DNA of 64,000 nt from CAVVEQ01 sp963747315 (GCA_963747315.1 CAVVEQ010000013.1:186001-250000); one strand, 5' to 3'; shown: positions 18,429-27,775, counted from the stretch's first letter. The notes: generated from the sequence alone by a model not told the origin. Numbers and translations: made by a program.

Positions 18429-19463
18429 ATGATCAAACGCTGGCAATTCTGGCTTGGGGTTGTAATATCTGCGGGATTCCTCTATATTGCCCTCCGCGGA
18501 ATGCACATCCAGGATGTGTGGACCGTGATCAAAGCCGCCCAATTCTGGTGGGTGATCCCCAGCGTCGCAGTTTATTTTCTGGGAGTTTGGGCCAGGTCCT
18601 GGCGCTGGCGCTACCTGTTGAGGCCGATCAAGGAAATCCCTACAAAAAGGTTGTTTCCCACCGTCTGCATCGGCTACATGGGTAACAATATTTACCCGAT
18701 CCGCGCGGGAGAATTACTGCGCGCGTATGTGTTGAAGAAGGATGAAAACGTGGCCATATCGGCATCCCTGGCTACGATTATCGTTGAACGCATTTTTGAC
18801 GGCGTGGTGATGCTCGGTTTCGTTTTCCTCAATCTTAATGAACTTTCCTCATTAACTTCCACTTCAGGATTTATGAGAAATATCAGCATCCAATCGATAG
18901 CAATTTGGGGTACAGTAATTTTCTTGGGGGCATTGGTTGTTTTCTTATTGGCAGCCATGTTTCCAATCAAGGCGGAAAGGTTAGTTTTGTGGGGAATTAA
19001 TATTTTTATCCCGAAGAAGTGGCGTGAAAAAACTGCAAATATTATGTTGCGTTTTCTTACCGGGCTGGAATCTTTAAGAACTCCTAAAGATGTTTTTTTT
19101 ATTTTTCTTACTTCAGTAGTGGTCTGGCTTCTAGAAACCGGAAAGTATTGGTTTTTGATGCATGCATTCCCTTTCTCAGTTAGTTTTTTTGCATTAATGC
19201 TCATGAATGGGATCGCGAATTTAGTTACCACTATTCCTTCCGCTCCGGGTTATGTAGGAACATTTGACGCAGCAGGCATCGCTGTACTACGAGCTTATGG
19301 CATCGATGGTGCTGTCGCAGCAGCTTATACCCTAGTGTTGCATGCAGCTCTCTGGCTACCGGTAACGCTGTTGGGAGCCTACTACTTCCTTCGTAAAGGT
19401 CTTAGCTGGTCCGGTGCGGTCAACGACGCCCAGGCTGCGCGGGATGAGTCTGTCCCGTCCTGA
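18429..19463 (+). CDS. Flippase-like integral membrane protein (LPG-synthase TM / UPF0104 family)
   Basis: 344 aa with about eight hydrophobic helices. Recognisable family stretches are YFLGVWARSWRWRYLL near the N-terminus, the GYMGNNIYPIRAGELLRAY block and TTIPSAPGYVGTFDAAG near the C-terminus. This fold is the membrane half of lysyl-phosphatidylglycerol synthase and of AglD-like proteins. Stand-alone members are proposed to move or modify lipids or lipid-linked sugars. No synthetase domain is attached. The middle third is richer in A+T than the ends. The ATG at 18429 has little leader and no obvious ribosome site. Confidence 0.82.
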   Translation: MIKRWQFWLGVVISAGFLYIALRGMHIQDVWTVIKAAQFWWVIPSVAVYFLGVWARSWRWRYLLRPIKEIPTKRLFPTVCIGYMGNNIYPIRAGELLRAYVLKKDENVAISASLATIIVERIFDGVVMLGFVFLNLNELSSLTSTSGFMRNISIQSIAIWGTVIFLGALVVFLLAAMFPIKAERLVLWGINIFIPKKWREKTANIMLRFLTGLESLRTPKDVFFIFLTSVVVWLLETGKYWFLMHAFPFSVSFFALMLMNGIANLVTTIPSAPGYVGTFDAAGIAVLRAYGIDGAVAAAYTLVLHAALWLPVTLLGAYYFLRKGLSWSGAVNDAQAARDESVPS

Positions 19464-19618
19464 TAATTCATCTCCTCACAATTAAATTATTCAAGGGTTT
19501 CTTCACTTAATTTCAATTGTGAAGATTCCCTGAAGCGGTTACTCAATTCGCCTAGAGTATTTGTTAGTGTGCTTGGTACGAGAGAGAAATAAGTACAAGC
19601 GAGAAGCCTGAATTATCC

Positions 19619-20054
19619 TCACGAGGCAGTTAGGACCAGGAAAACCGCGAGGGCGATTAATGTCAAGTATTATCCCGAGGATTAGCCGATTCTTGAGCTC
19701 TGCCCCGCTTGGGTTGAGAACGCAATCCGCGGGGTTGCGAGGATTGAAATGAACCTGTACCGGGTTACCAACTGCGAATAGATTGCGAATCTTTGTAGCA
19801 GTATCTTCCTCCACCACGACCTGGCTGAAAGTTAGGCGGTTACCTGAAAAAATCGCTCCCTTGACCTGAAACTTGTATTCGATGACTGGAATCCAGGTGC
19901 GCACTCTCCCCTTTCGAGGTTTCAGGTCCAACGTAGTGATGATTCCATCGGCTGTCGGAAATGATCTGTAGCGTCTTGACCGGATCATCTCCAGGAAGTA
20001 GGACAGGATGAACCAAAGACCAGGGAGAGCGAGAAGCAATATGATAATTTCCAT
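19619..20054 (-). CDS. DUF3592 membrane protein (one frameshift)
   Basis: About 144 aa after correction. An N-terminal transmembrane helix (residues 1-22) is followed by a beta-rich soluble domain with the DUF3592 pattern WIPVIEYKFQVKG, then VQVHFNPRNPADCVL. The open frame runs on to 19539, but its tail is not membrane-like. One base fewer in the ATAATA stretch near 19668 restores a second transmembrane helix (YLTLIALAVFLVLTAS) ending at 19619, as in the family. The function of DUF3592 is unknown. It is divergent from the lipoprotein gene to the right, and the 143 nt between them must hold both promoters. Confidence 0.65.
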
Positions 20055-20197
20055 ATATGTTCCTATTCGGATTGGATCAGTCTCGATGATTATAAGGGGG
20101 AAAAGAATTGGAAGTAGTGAAAAAAGATAAATAGGATAGAAAATATCATATAAACTGGTTATAATCTTTTGAAATATTCATACTTTAGGAGGAAAAA

Positions 20198-20584
20198 ATG
20201 ACAAAGAAGTTAATGATCGTTTCTGTTCTGGTTGTGTTCGCTTCGATGGCATTAACAGGCTGCCAAACCCTGGGAAGTATTGGTGAAACCGGGGACCAAT
20301 TCATGACTGCCTTGAAAAAACAGGATTATGCAGCTAGTTACGCACTGCTAACGCCAGATCTCCAAACAGAGCTTGGTGGATTGGACGATTGGCAATCATT
20401 TGCAGAACCCCGCAATTTCGATGAATGGAAATTCACAAATAACCAGTTTGAGAATGATCAAGGCCAGTTGGATGGAGAAGCCACCCTGGGAAATGAGATT
20501 TACTATCTTCAACTTGTCCTTCAAAATATCGGAGATGAGTGGAGGGTGGCAGGCATCGACATTCAATTCAAAGAAAATAAATAA
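20198..20584 (+). CDS. Small secreted lipoprotein of unknown function
   Basis: 128 aa. A lipoprotein signal peptide ends in the lipobox LTGC, with the acylated cysteine at residue 22. The mature part begins with a helix pattern (GDQFMTALKKQDYAASYALL) and continues as a small alpha/beta domain, similar in look to DUF4878/NTF2-like lipoproteins. The segment from AASYALLTPDLQ to DEWRVAGI is typical of that fold, but I cannot name the family firmly. A strong AGGAGG ribosome site precedes the ATG and a terminator follows 20 nt after the stop, so the gene is monocistronic. Confidence 0.8.
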   Translation: MTKKLMIVSVLVVFASMALTGCQTLGSIGETGDQFMTALKKQDYAASYALLTPDLQTELGGLDDWQSFAEPRNFDEWKFTNNQFENDQGQLDGEATLGNEIYYLQLVLQNIGDEWRVAGIDIQFKENK

Positions 20585-20603
20585 GAAACCTTGCACCAAT
20601 TAA

Positions 20604-20635
20604 GGCTCCCTTCATTATTCTGAGGGGAGCCGTTT
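20604..20635 (+). terminator. Intrinsic terminator after the lipoprotein gene
   Basis: GGCTCCC (20604-20610) pairs with GGGAGCC (20625-20631), followed by GTTTTC. It closes the lipoprotein transcript and lies 80 nt before the muramidase start. Confidence 0.8.
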
Positions 20636-20714
20636 TCATTAATTCTTCAGGCTGGAATAAATATTGCACAGTTTCTGATGTGGTTTTTCGCATCCTTTGT
20701 TCAGGAGGAATGAA

Positions 20715-21779
20715 TTGGCATACACACCCGGCATAGATGTCTCCCGCTACCAGGGCGAAATAGACTGGAAGAAGGTTGCGGCCGCAGGTTATAAATTTGC
20801 CGCCATCCGGGCGACGGTGGGTGATTTCTATACCGACCCCCGGTTCTATTCCAACTGGACCAACGCCAAGAAAGCTGGTTTCCTGGTTGTGGCTTACCAT
20901 GTGGTAGTTCCTTATAACTATGGAGATAAACAAATCCATCGTTATATGGATGTTCTGGATGGCAGAGAAAACGACCTGCCGGTGGTCCTGGATATCGAAC
21001 GCCACGATAATATGTCCGACGCGGCAATCACGCATTGCATCAAGGATTGCATAGCCGATGTAGTACTTCATTTCAAACGCAAACCCCTGATCTACACTGC
21101 CAGGTATTTCTGGAAGGATCATGTGCTTCCTTCCTCCGATTGGGCGAAATATGACCTCTGGGTGGCCAGCTATACTACTGGCGCGCCAATCATGCCGCCT
21201 GGTTGGACGACCTGGAAGATCTGGCAATACTCCGGTTCGGGAAAGGTGCCAGGAATCTCCGGCGATTGTGATCTGAATTGGTTCCGCGGTACGTATGCTG
21301 AACTAATTACATATGCTGGCCATAAACCCACTCCCCCTGAGGAACCGACCGGGATGAAGGCGAAAGTGCTCCGCCAAACGCTGAATATCCGCTCCGGACC
21401 GGGCATTGATAACAAGATCGTCAGCACGCTATCAAAAGACACCCAGGTGTATTTCACCAATGTCGGCGGAAAGGACGTCTGGGTACAGAGCGCACCTGGA
21501 AAATGGTCCGCTCAATTCTACGGAGGGCTGAAATACCTGGAAATACTCCCGGTGGAAAAGGGCAGCCAGGTGATCAAAGCCAAAGTACTCGTGGACGTTC
21601 TTAATATCCGCACCGGGCCGGCTATCACATACCCCATTTCTGGCACTTTGAAAAAGGGGGATACGATCACTTTGACGGATGTCTCGGGTAAGGATGCCTG
21701 GGTGCAGATTGAACTGGGTCAGTGGATCGCTCACACGACTGGCGGGGTAATCTACCTGGATGTATACCCCTGGAGTTAA
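20715..21779 (+). CDS. GH25 muramidase with two SH3b repeats
   Basis: 354 aa. The GH25 domain covers residues 1-205: the acidic residue in GIDVSRYQG, the catalytic D-x-E in VVLDIERHD, and WKIWQYSGSGKVPGISGDCDLNWF. Two SH3b-type repeats follow, each with LNIR(S/T)GP and WVQ. GH25 enzymes cut the N-acetylmuramic acid-beta-1,4-N-acetylglucosamine bond, and SH3b repeats bind cell wall. The start is a TTG at 20715: AGGAGG lies 6 nt upstream, and the nearby ATG at 20710 is in another frame that stops after eight codons. There is no signal peptide, unusual for a wall hydrolase. No phage genes surround it. Confidence 0.88.
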   Translation: MAYTPGIDVSRYQGEIDWKKVAAAGYKFAAIRATVGDFYTDPRFYSNWTNAKKAGFLVVAYHVVVPYNYGDKQIHRYMDVLDGRENDLPVVLDIERHDNMSDAAITHCIKDCIADVVLHFKRKPLIYTARYFWKDHVLPSSDWAKYDLWVASYTTGAPIMPPGWTTWKIWQYSGSGKVPGISGDCDLNWFRGTYAELITYAGHKPTPPEEPTGMKAKVLRQTLNIRSGPGIDNKIVSTLSKDTQVYFTNVGGKDVWVQSAPGKWSAQFYGGLKYLEILPVEKGSQVIKAKVLVDVLNIRTGPAITYPISGTLKKGDTITLTDVSGKDAWVQIELGQWIAHTTGGVIYLDVYPWS

Positions 21780-21795
21780 GAGAATTGGATAACTC

Positions 21796-21820
21796 AAGGA
21801 GCCGAAAGGCTCCTTTTTTT
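21796..21820 (+). terminator. Intrinsic terminator after the muramidase gene
   Basis: AAGGAGCC (21796-21803), loop GAAA, GGCTCCTT (21808-21815) and then T residues to 21820. A perfect 8-bp stem with a GNRA tetraloop, 16 nt after the stop codon. Confidence 0.92.
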
Positions 21821-22134
21821 GTCGCACGAACTCACTTGTATGACAAATACATGATGGAAATCGCCCGGGAAGGTGTTGATTATTATTGTGTTGGGATTTT
21901 GGATGTGCTATCATGGGTGGGAAGGTGAATCTGAATTACAATTACCGAACTATCTTTAAAGCTTGGATGATTACCTCAATACAAAAATGACGGAGGTGTT
22001 AAAACTCAAAGGTTCTTAACCGAAAATATAATAGATTAATTAGTTCAAAAGTAAAACTGACGAGTCATGATTTTTAATTGCCCATTTCACACAGCTACAC
22101 AGAAATGGAGATTACAGATAAAACAGGATCTCTT
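21821..22134 (+). promoter_or_regulatory. Leader/promoter region of the molybdenum hydroxylase operon
   Basis: This 314-nt stretch has no convincing gene. At 21836-21846 it holds TTGTATGACAA, an inverted repeat (TTGT-ATG-ACAA) of the kind bound by FadR-type GntR regulators. Related sequences recur at 25961-26013 before the next operon. No confident -35/-10 pair was identified. Confidence 0.35.
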
Positions 22135-23028
22135 ATGAACAATTCCCATCCTGCACTCCCGGAATTCGAGTATCTGACACCAGCATCCTTGATGGAAGCC
22201 AGCCAGTTCCTCGCAAGTCACGCCACTGAGGCCCGCCCATTCATGGGCGGCACAGATTGTTTCGTGCGTATGCGGGACGGCCTCCTTCCTATGAAGGCCA
22301 TGGTGGACGTCAAACCCCTGGACGGCATGAAAGAGATTAAATTCGATTCCACCAAGGGGTTAACCATTGGCGCGGCAGTGCCAATGAACACAGTTGCAAA
22401 GCATCCCGAAATTCGCAAACATTATCCTTTATTGGCGCAGGCTGCAGAGACCGTTGCGAGCTATCAGCTTCGTTCCCGCGCCACCATCTGCGGGAATATC
22501 TGCAATGCTTCCCCGGCAGGGGATACGATCGGTGCATCCCTGGTGATGGGTGGTGTTCTTACCGTTCATGGCGTGGGTGGTTTTCGGCAGGAACCGCTTG
22601 CCAAATTCTTCCTCGGACCTGGAAAAACGGTCCTGATTCCCGGGGATATTGTTACCACCATCAACTTCGCGATCCTTCCCCCGAAATCCGCCGGTAAATA
22701 CCGCAAACTCGGACGAAACACCCTGAGCGACCTATCCATTGTAGGCGTAACGGTTTTCGGGTATCCGGATGAATCCACCGCCTCAGGATTCCGCTTTAAG
22801 CTGGCATTGGCATCGGTAGCCCCCGTACCGTTCGTCCCGGTGAAAGCCGAAGAGATCCTCGCTGGTAAAACGATCTCGGCAGAATCCATCCAGGAGGCTG
22901 CTGAATCCGCCATGGATGCAGTAACACCCATCGATGACGTCCGCGGATCTGCGAGGTACCGCAAATATATGGTGCGCAACCTGGTAAACGAAACCGTTAC
23001 GGAAGTCTGGAAACAACTGACAAGGTAA
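22135..23028 (+). CDS. Molybdenum hydroxylase FAD-binding subunit (CoxM/XdhB-like)
   Basis: 297 aa from the ATG at 22135, chosen because AGGA lies 6 nt upstream; the longer open frame begins with TTG and lacks a site. FAD-binding motifs are RPFMGGTDCFVRMRDG near the N-terminus and the family stretch SRATICGNICNASPAGDTI with LGRNTLSDLSI later. This medium chain carries FAD and passes electrons from the iron-sulfur subunit to the final acceptor in xanthine-dehydrogenase-type enzymes. It is first of three genes in the order FAD, 2Fe-2S, Mo, the usual CoxMSL order. Confidence 0.92.
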   Translation: MNNSHPALPEFEYLTPASLMEASQFLASHATEARPFMGGTDCFVRMRDGLLPMKAMVDVKPLDGMKEIKFDSTKGLTIGAAVPMNTVAKHPEIRKHYPLLAQAAETVASYQLRSRATICGNICNASPAGDTIGASLVMGGVLTVHGVGGFRQEPLAKFFLGPGKTVLIPGDIVTTINFAILPPKSAGKYRKLGRNTLSDLSIVGVTVFGYPDESTASGFRFKLALASVAPVPFVPVKAEEILAGKTISAESIQEAAESAMDAVTPIDDVRGSARYRKYMVRNLVNETVTEVWKQLTR

Positions 23029-23073
23029 GGTTGAATTTATCAACCTAACCTTGAACCGATTTTGGAGGAATTC

Positions 23074-23547
23074 ATGGCATATCACCGAATTTTACTTACT
23101 GTAAATGGAACCAAAGAACAGGTGGATGTTCCCTCGAACATGACCCTGCTGCGAATGCTGCGGGAAAAACTCGCACTCACCGGAACGAAGAACGGCTGTG
23201 CGGCCGGGGAATGCGGGGCTTGTACGGTAATGATGAACGGCGAACCGGTTAACAGCTGCATGGTACTGGCCGCCGAATGCAACGGGGCAGAGATCGTGAC
23301 CGTGGAAGGATTGGCCAAGGATCGTCAACTGGATCCCATCCAGGCAATGATGATGGAAACCGGCGGCGTTCAATGCGGTTTCTGCACACCCGGTATCCTC
23401 ATCACCGCCCGGGCGTTGCTGGATCGGAATCCAAATCCCAGCGAGGCGGAGATCCGCGAAGCGCTGGTCGGCAACCTGTGCCGCTGTACAGGTTATTTCC
23501 GGATCATTGATGCGGTTAAGAAAGCCGCACACGCGGAAGCGAGGTAA
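23074..23547 (+). CDS. Molybdenum hydroxylase 2Fe-2S subunit (CoxS/XdhC-like)
   Basis: 157 aa from the ATG at 23074 with GGAGG 5 nt upstream. All eight cluster ligands are present: Cys42, 47, 50 and 62 for the plant-ferredoxin-type cluster, and Cys101, 104, 136 and 138 for the second cluster (CGFC and CRC). The small chain links the molybdenum site to FAD. It ends 2 nt before the large-subunit gene, so the two are surely co-translated. Confidence 0.95.
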   Translation: MAYHRILLTVNGTKEQVDVPSNMTLLRMLREKLALTGTKNGCAAGECGACTVMMNGEPVNSCMVLAAECNGAEIVTVEGLAKDRQLDPIQAMMMETGGVQCGFCTPGILITARALLDRNPNPSEAEIREALVGNLCRCTGYFRIIDAVKKAAHAEAR

Positions 23548-23549
23548 AT

Positions 23550-25905
23550 ATGGCGCCTAAAACTTCAGATAATCCAATCGCACCAGTAGGTGAAAGCGTC
23601 ACCCGCCTGGATGCGCGCGCCAAGGTTACCGGCAGCGCAACTTACGCTGATGATTTCCAGTTCGGCCCCGGGCTCTTACACGCCCGTGCTGCTCGCAGTC
23701 CTCATCCGATGGCGTTGATCAAGAAGGTCGATACCAGCGAAGCGGAAGCTATGCCTGGTGTGAAAGGTATCGTCACAGGTAAAGATTTCGACGGCATGCT
23801 CGGTCTCTATCTCACCGACCGCTATATTCTTTGCCGGGACCGTGTGCGCTACGTGGGCGATCCGGTGGCTGTTGTCGCTGCGGAAACAGTGGAAATCGCC
23901 GAAGAAGCGGTCAAGAAAATCAAAGTTGAATATGAGGTGCTTCCACCGGTCCTTGATCCTGAAGAAGGAATCAAACCCGGAGCCACTGTAGTTCATCCCG
24001 ACCTGGGCAATTACGCTTACCCTAATTTCATCTTCCCTGAGCCGGGAACGAATATTGCCAACCGCTTTAAAGTGCGCAAGGGCGATGTTGATGAAGGCTT
24101 CAAAAAGTGCGCAGCCATCGTGGAACGAAAATACAAAGTACCGCATATCCAGCACGTCCCCATCGAACCGCACGTATCGGTGGCAAAATGGGATGAGGAT
24201 GGTCACATTACCCTGTGGACCAGCTCACAGTCACCCTTCGCGCAGAGAAACCTGATCGCGAAAGCCTTGCATGTATCCCAGGGATCTGTGGAAGTGATCG
24301 CCCCCTATGTGGGCGGCGGTTTTGGAGCCAAAGCAGGCGTCAGCATGGAATCGCTGGCCGTGGTGGTTTCCAGCAAAACCAAAGGTCGCCCGGTAAAACT
24401 GGTGCTGACCCGCGAGGAGGAATTCCACGCATCATTCTGCCGCCAGGGTTTGGTTGCCCATTACAAGATGGGTTGCGATAAAGATGGTAACCTTATCGCT
24501 GTCGATAATAAATACTTTTGGGATGCCGGAGCTTACACCGAATACGGTGTGAATATCACACGCGCCAGCGGTTACTCCAGCACCGGACCGTACAGAGTGC
24601 CAAACGTGAGAGTGGATAGTGTTTGTGTTTATACGAACCACCCTGTTGGCGGACCGATGCGCGGATTTGGCATGCCCGAGATACATGTGGGTCTGGAACA
24701 GTGTGTGGATGACCTGGCGCATGAGATCGGAATGGACCCCTACGAGTTCCGAAAGAAGAACTGCGTAAAGGATGGAGATATCATTGTCACCGGTATGAAA
24801 ATGCACCCTACCGGTTTATCGAAGTGCATTGAAGAAGTGGCCCGGGCGATCGACTGGGGCAAGAAGGAACAACCCACCGGTCCAAACAAACGCCGCGGAA
24901 AGGGCATGGCCATAATGTGGAAAGCGCCTGCCATGCCGCCCAACCCCGGTTCAAGCGCGGAAGTGAAATTTAATGAGGATGGCACTGTGGACGTAGCCAT
25001 CGGCGGTCAGGAACTGGGGCAGGGGACCTTCACGGTCATGGCCCAGATGGTTGCCTCGGCCCTCGGGAATCCCTTATGAATGGGTACGAATTTCCACCCC
25101 AATTGACACGAAATTCAGCCCGTATGAATGGCAAACCGTTGCCTCGCGCCTCACATGGTCGATGGGCAATGCTGTCCGCCTTGCAGCTCTGGATGCCCGC
25201 AAGCAGATAATTGATTTAGTCTCCAAAGCCTGGAATGAGGATCCGGATAACCTGGATATCCGCAACGGTGTGGTCGTCTCCTACAAGACCGAGGAGACTC
25301 TACCCCTGAAAGATATTGTGATCTACGGTATTCCCAAGGAAAACTACAACGGCTGGATGGGCGGTCCTATCGTTGGTCGGGGAAGCTTCATGCCCACTTA
25401 CGTCACCGGGTTGGATAAGGACACTGGCCAGGGTGAGCGCGCCGTGGTGCACTATACCACCGGCTGCCAGGCAGTTGATCTCGAAGTGGATTTGGAAACC
25501 GGAAAACTGGATATCATCAAAGCCGTCAGCGCATTCGATGTAGGCAAAGCCATCAACCCGGAGATGGTGCGTGGGCAAATGGAAGGTGGATTCGTGATGG
25601 GCATGTCCACTGGTTACTTCGAAGCCATGCGCCTGAAGGGTGGCGTAATGCAAAACCCCAGCTTTGTGGATTATAGAATTGCCACGACTACTGATATACC
25701 TCAAAAAGTGGAATCCATTATCGTTGAGGTCGCGCAGGATGACGGTCCATGGGGTGCGCGCGGGATCGGGGAGCATTCCATGGTCCCCACTGTACCAGCC
25801 ATCGCGAATGCCATTTACGACGCGATCAAGATCCGCGTGGGTGATCCGCCCTTCAGTGCGGAAAAGGTCTACCTGGCCATGGTGGATGCGGGAATTGTCA
25901 AATAG
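23550..25905 (+). CDS. Molybdenum hydroxylase large (Moco) subunit, xanthine/aldehyde oxidase type (one frameshift)
   Basis: About 785 aa after joining two frames near 25065, where one extra A splits LGIPYEW. Molybdopterin-contacting motifs are GGGFGAK (255-261) and RGFG (361-364), and the catalytic glutamate is in GARGIGE near the C-terminus. The active-site loop lacks the AYRCSFR of carbon monoxide dehydrogenase, so it is not CoxL proper. It should hydroxylate an N-heterocycle or aldehyde using water. Xanthine, hypoxanthine, nicotinate or a related ring are candidates. The cyclase-family gene downstream and the DUF2877 gene suggest catabolism of such a compound. Confidence 0.88.
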
Positions 25906-25914
25906 GTTGATAAA

Positions 25915-25946
25915 CCTGTGCCGGGATCTCCGGCACAGGCCATTTT
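25915..25946 (+). terminator. Intrinsic terminator after the molybdenum hydroxylase operon
   Basis: CCTGTGCCGG (25915-25924), loop GATCT and CCGGCACAGG (25930-25939) form a perfect 10-bp stem, followed by CCATTTTTC. It separates the hydroxylase operon from the cyclase operon. Confidence 0.9.
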
Positions 25947-25960
25947 TCTTCGTAACTTTG

Positions 25961-26013
25961 GTATGACAAACGGGTTACAAGTCCTGAACAACATCACTTG
26001 AATTGTCAGACAC
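25961..26013 (+). promoter_or_regulatory. Candidate operator region before the cyclase gene
   Basis: GTATGACAAA (25961-25970) repeats ten bases of the site at 21838-21847. TTGTCAGACAC (26003-26013) matches the TTGT-N3-ACA(A/C) pattern of FadR-type GntR operators. Both lie between the terminator and the ATG at 26101. The regulator is not in the window. This is pattern matching only. Confidence 0.35.
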
Positions 26014-26100
26014 ATTTTATTAAACTGGCAATGCAATTTGAATAGAACCGTCAGGAATAAAGGAATCAATCCCAAAACTCACGAAAAAGGAGAAAGTTCT

Positions 26101-26982
26101 ATGAAACTGATCGACTTGACCATCCCCCTCGGTGTGGCAACCCCAGCCTGGCCGACCTACGAACCTCTGCAGGTGAAATATTTTAAACGCCTGGCACCAA
26201 ACGGAGCCAACGGGCAATTGTTGACCCATTCGAACCATCTTGGCACGCACCTGGATGGCGAGATCCATTTCTATACCGCCGGCAAGGATATCGCCGAGCT
26301 GGATATGGATTACCTTGTTCACGATGCAGCAGTCGTTGATCTGAGCGACGTCTGCGGTGATTATGACGTTTACACCAGTAAAATGATCGAGGAACGCGTG
26401 GAAGTGAAGCAGGGAGATATCCTGGTCATCCACACCGGTTACCATCACTTTGGCTGGGATCAACCCACTGCCGATGAGATCCGTTACATGGTGAAGCATC
26501 CCGGTCCCGATCGGGAATTTGCACAGTGGGCAATGAAGAAGAAACTACGCTGGATCGCTGTGGACTGCGGCTCGGCTGATCACCCCATGAACACTATCAT
26601 CCAGCAATGGATGCCCCGCCAGGCCAAGGAAGCTGAAAAAGTATTCAAGAAAAAATTCGGCAAAAGTCTGGGCGAATTCTTCGATGATTCCAAATACCAG
26701 CTCATGCACATCGAAATGTTCCCCGAATCGATCATCCATGCCGAGTGCTTTGGCGGAGATCTTGACCTGCTTGTCAACCGCCGGGTGCAAGTGGGTTTCT
26801 TCCCGTGGCGCTTTGTGGGCGGCGAATCCTGCATTGGCCGCGCAGTGGCGTTCGTGGACGATAAAGAATACGATGAACTGATGAAGAAAAAAGGATCAAT
26901 GCCCAAAACGAAGTTTGGTGATGCCTACGATCCCAAGCACGTTGAAAGCTTGAACAAATTATCCAAAGCCAACCTGGCTTAA
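26101..26982 (+). CDS. Cyclase-family hydrolase (kynurenine-formamidase-like)
   Basis: 293 aa from the ATG at 26101 with AGGAG 8 nt upstream. The metal motif of the family, H-x-G-T-H-x-D-x3-H-F, is at residues 46-57 as HLGTHLDGEIHF; the usual proline is replaced by glutamate. DILVIHTGYHHFGWD and WIAVDCGSADHPMNT are also family stretches. Members hydrolyse amides or ring-opened intermediates such as N-formylkynurenine or isatin. In this setting it could open or deformylate a product of the molybdenum hydroxylase upstream. The substrate is unknown. It is followed 24 nt later by an unrecognised gene that is probably co-transcribed. Confidence 0.82.
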   Translation: MKLIDLTIPLGVATPAWPTYEPLQVKYFKRLAPNGANGQLLTHSNHLGTHLDGEIHFYTAGKDIAELDMDYLVHDAAVVDLSDVCGDYDVYTSKMIEERVEVKQGDILVIHTGYHHFGWDQPTADEIRYMVKHPGPDREFAQWAMKKKLRWIAVDCGSADHPMNTIIQQWMPRQAKEAEKVFKKKFGKSLGEFFDDSKYQLMHIEMFPESIIHAECFGGDLDLLVNRRVQVGFFPWRFVGGESCIGRAVAFVDDKEYDELMKKKGSMPKTKFGDAYDPKHVESLNKLSKANLA

Positions 26983-27006
26983 TCACAAATTCAGGAGATT
27001 TATAAA

Positions 27007-27732
27007 ATGAAGTTCGATCTGCCAACCAAAGCATCGCAGGAAACACTGGAAATCGATGCCCGCGAAGTGGAAGCCCTTCTGCAGGGTCCTTCTCTCAAAC
27101 TCAAACCCTTCCCCGGGGCGATGATTCCCCTGAAGGATGGGAAGACGCTGTACATTCGTGAAGCAAAAATGGACGAAGTACCCATGATGCTGGCTTACCT
27201 CAAGCGCTTTCTGGATGTGGACCACGATTTTTATGATATCGTCGGCGCACGGGTGTATTCGGAAGTTCTTGGCTGGTACCGAAAACGCCTGAAGGACCCC
27301 TATACCCTGGTGGGTCTGATCGATGGGCTTTGGGCTGGATTCGCCAACGGCCGTCTATTCAATGAAGATATCAACATTTCCCTGCACACCATGGCGCTCG
27401 TCCGCGGCGGACGCATTGGCGCTGCCATGTACTACGCCAAGGCGTATTACGGCTTCGAGATCCTTGGAAACAAGGAATGGTGGGCGACCTACGAAAGCTA
27501 TAACGGATGGATGCGCTGGGGTCTTGGCATGGCACAGCCCTCCTACCCATGGCCCGATCAGCAGCACGAGCTTGGTGGAGCCAAGATCTATTACATCACC
27601 AAGAAGTACTGGGATACCACGGTCAAAGACTATGTCCGCCAGATGGTGGGATCGGATCTTGATTTCAAAGTGCCAGCGGAAGTGGTGAAAGCCAACGAGG
27701 TTATGCGCGCCCCCGAGGAAATTCTCGTCTAA
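27007..27732 (+). CDS. Unrecognised protein, possibly GNAT-like fold
   Basis: 241 aa, ATG preceded by AGGAG. I do not recognise the family with confidence. Residues about 46-130 (LYIREAKMDEVPMMLAYLKR, then YTLVGLIDGLWAGFANGRLF) resemble the start of a GNAT acetyltransferase, but the acetyl-CoA loop is not evident. The C-terminal half is rich in Tyr and Trp (NKEWWATYESYNGWMRWGLG). There is no signal peptide or membrane helix. It lies 24 nt after the cyclase gene and before a terminator, so its role is probably tied to that pathway. Confidence 0.7.
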   Translation: MKFDLPTKASQETLEIDAREVEALLQGPSLKLKPFPGAMIPLKDGKTLYIREAKMDEVPMMLAYLKRFLDVDHDFYDIVGARVYSEVLGWYRKRLKDPYTLVGLIDGLWAGFANGRLFNEDINISLHTMALVRGGRIGAAMYYAKAYYGFEILGNKEWWATYESYNGWMRWGLGMAQPSYPWPDQQHELGGAKIYYITKKYWDTTVKDYVRQMVGSDLDFKVPAEVVKANEVMRAPEEILV

Positions 27733-27749
27733 TAATTTTCGTAAGGACC

Positions 27750-27775
27750 GGGCGTGGGCAACCACGCCCTTTTTT
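27750..27775 (+). terminator. Intrinsic terminator after the cyclase operon
   Basis: GGGCGTGG (27750-27757), loop GCAA and CCACGCCC (27762-27769) are followed by six T residues. It overlaps the stop region of the convergent DUF2877 gene. Confidence 0.92.

Noticed and set aside
20568..21227. Open frame of 219 codons on the minus strand.
   Set aside because: Shadow of the GH25 gene; it would also run through the terminator at 20604-20635.
20697..21820. Prophage remnant suggested by the GH25 muramidase.
   Set aside because: Flanking genes are ordinary chromosomal ones and no integrase, holin, capsid or attachment repeat is visible.
23550..25905. Carbon monoxide dehydrogenase large subunit.
   Set aside because: The active-site loop AYRCSFR (form I) or AYRGAGR is absent; the sequence around RGFG fits the broader xanthine/aldehyde oxidase group.
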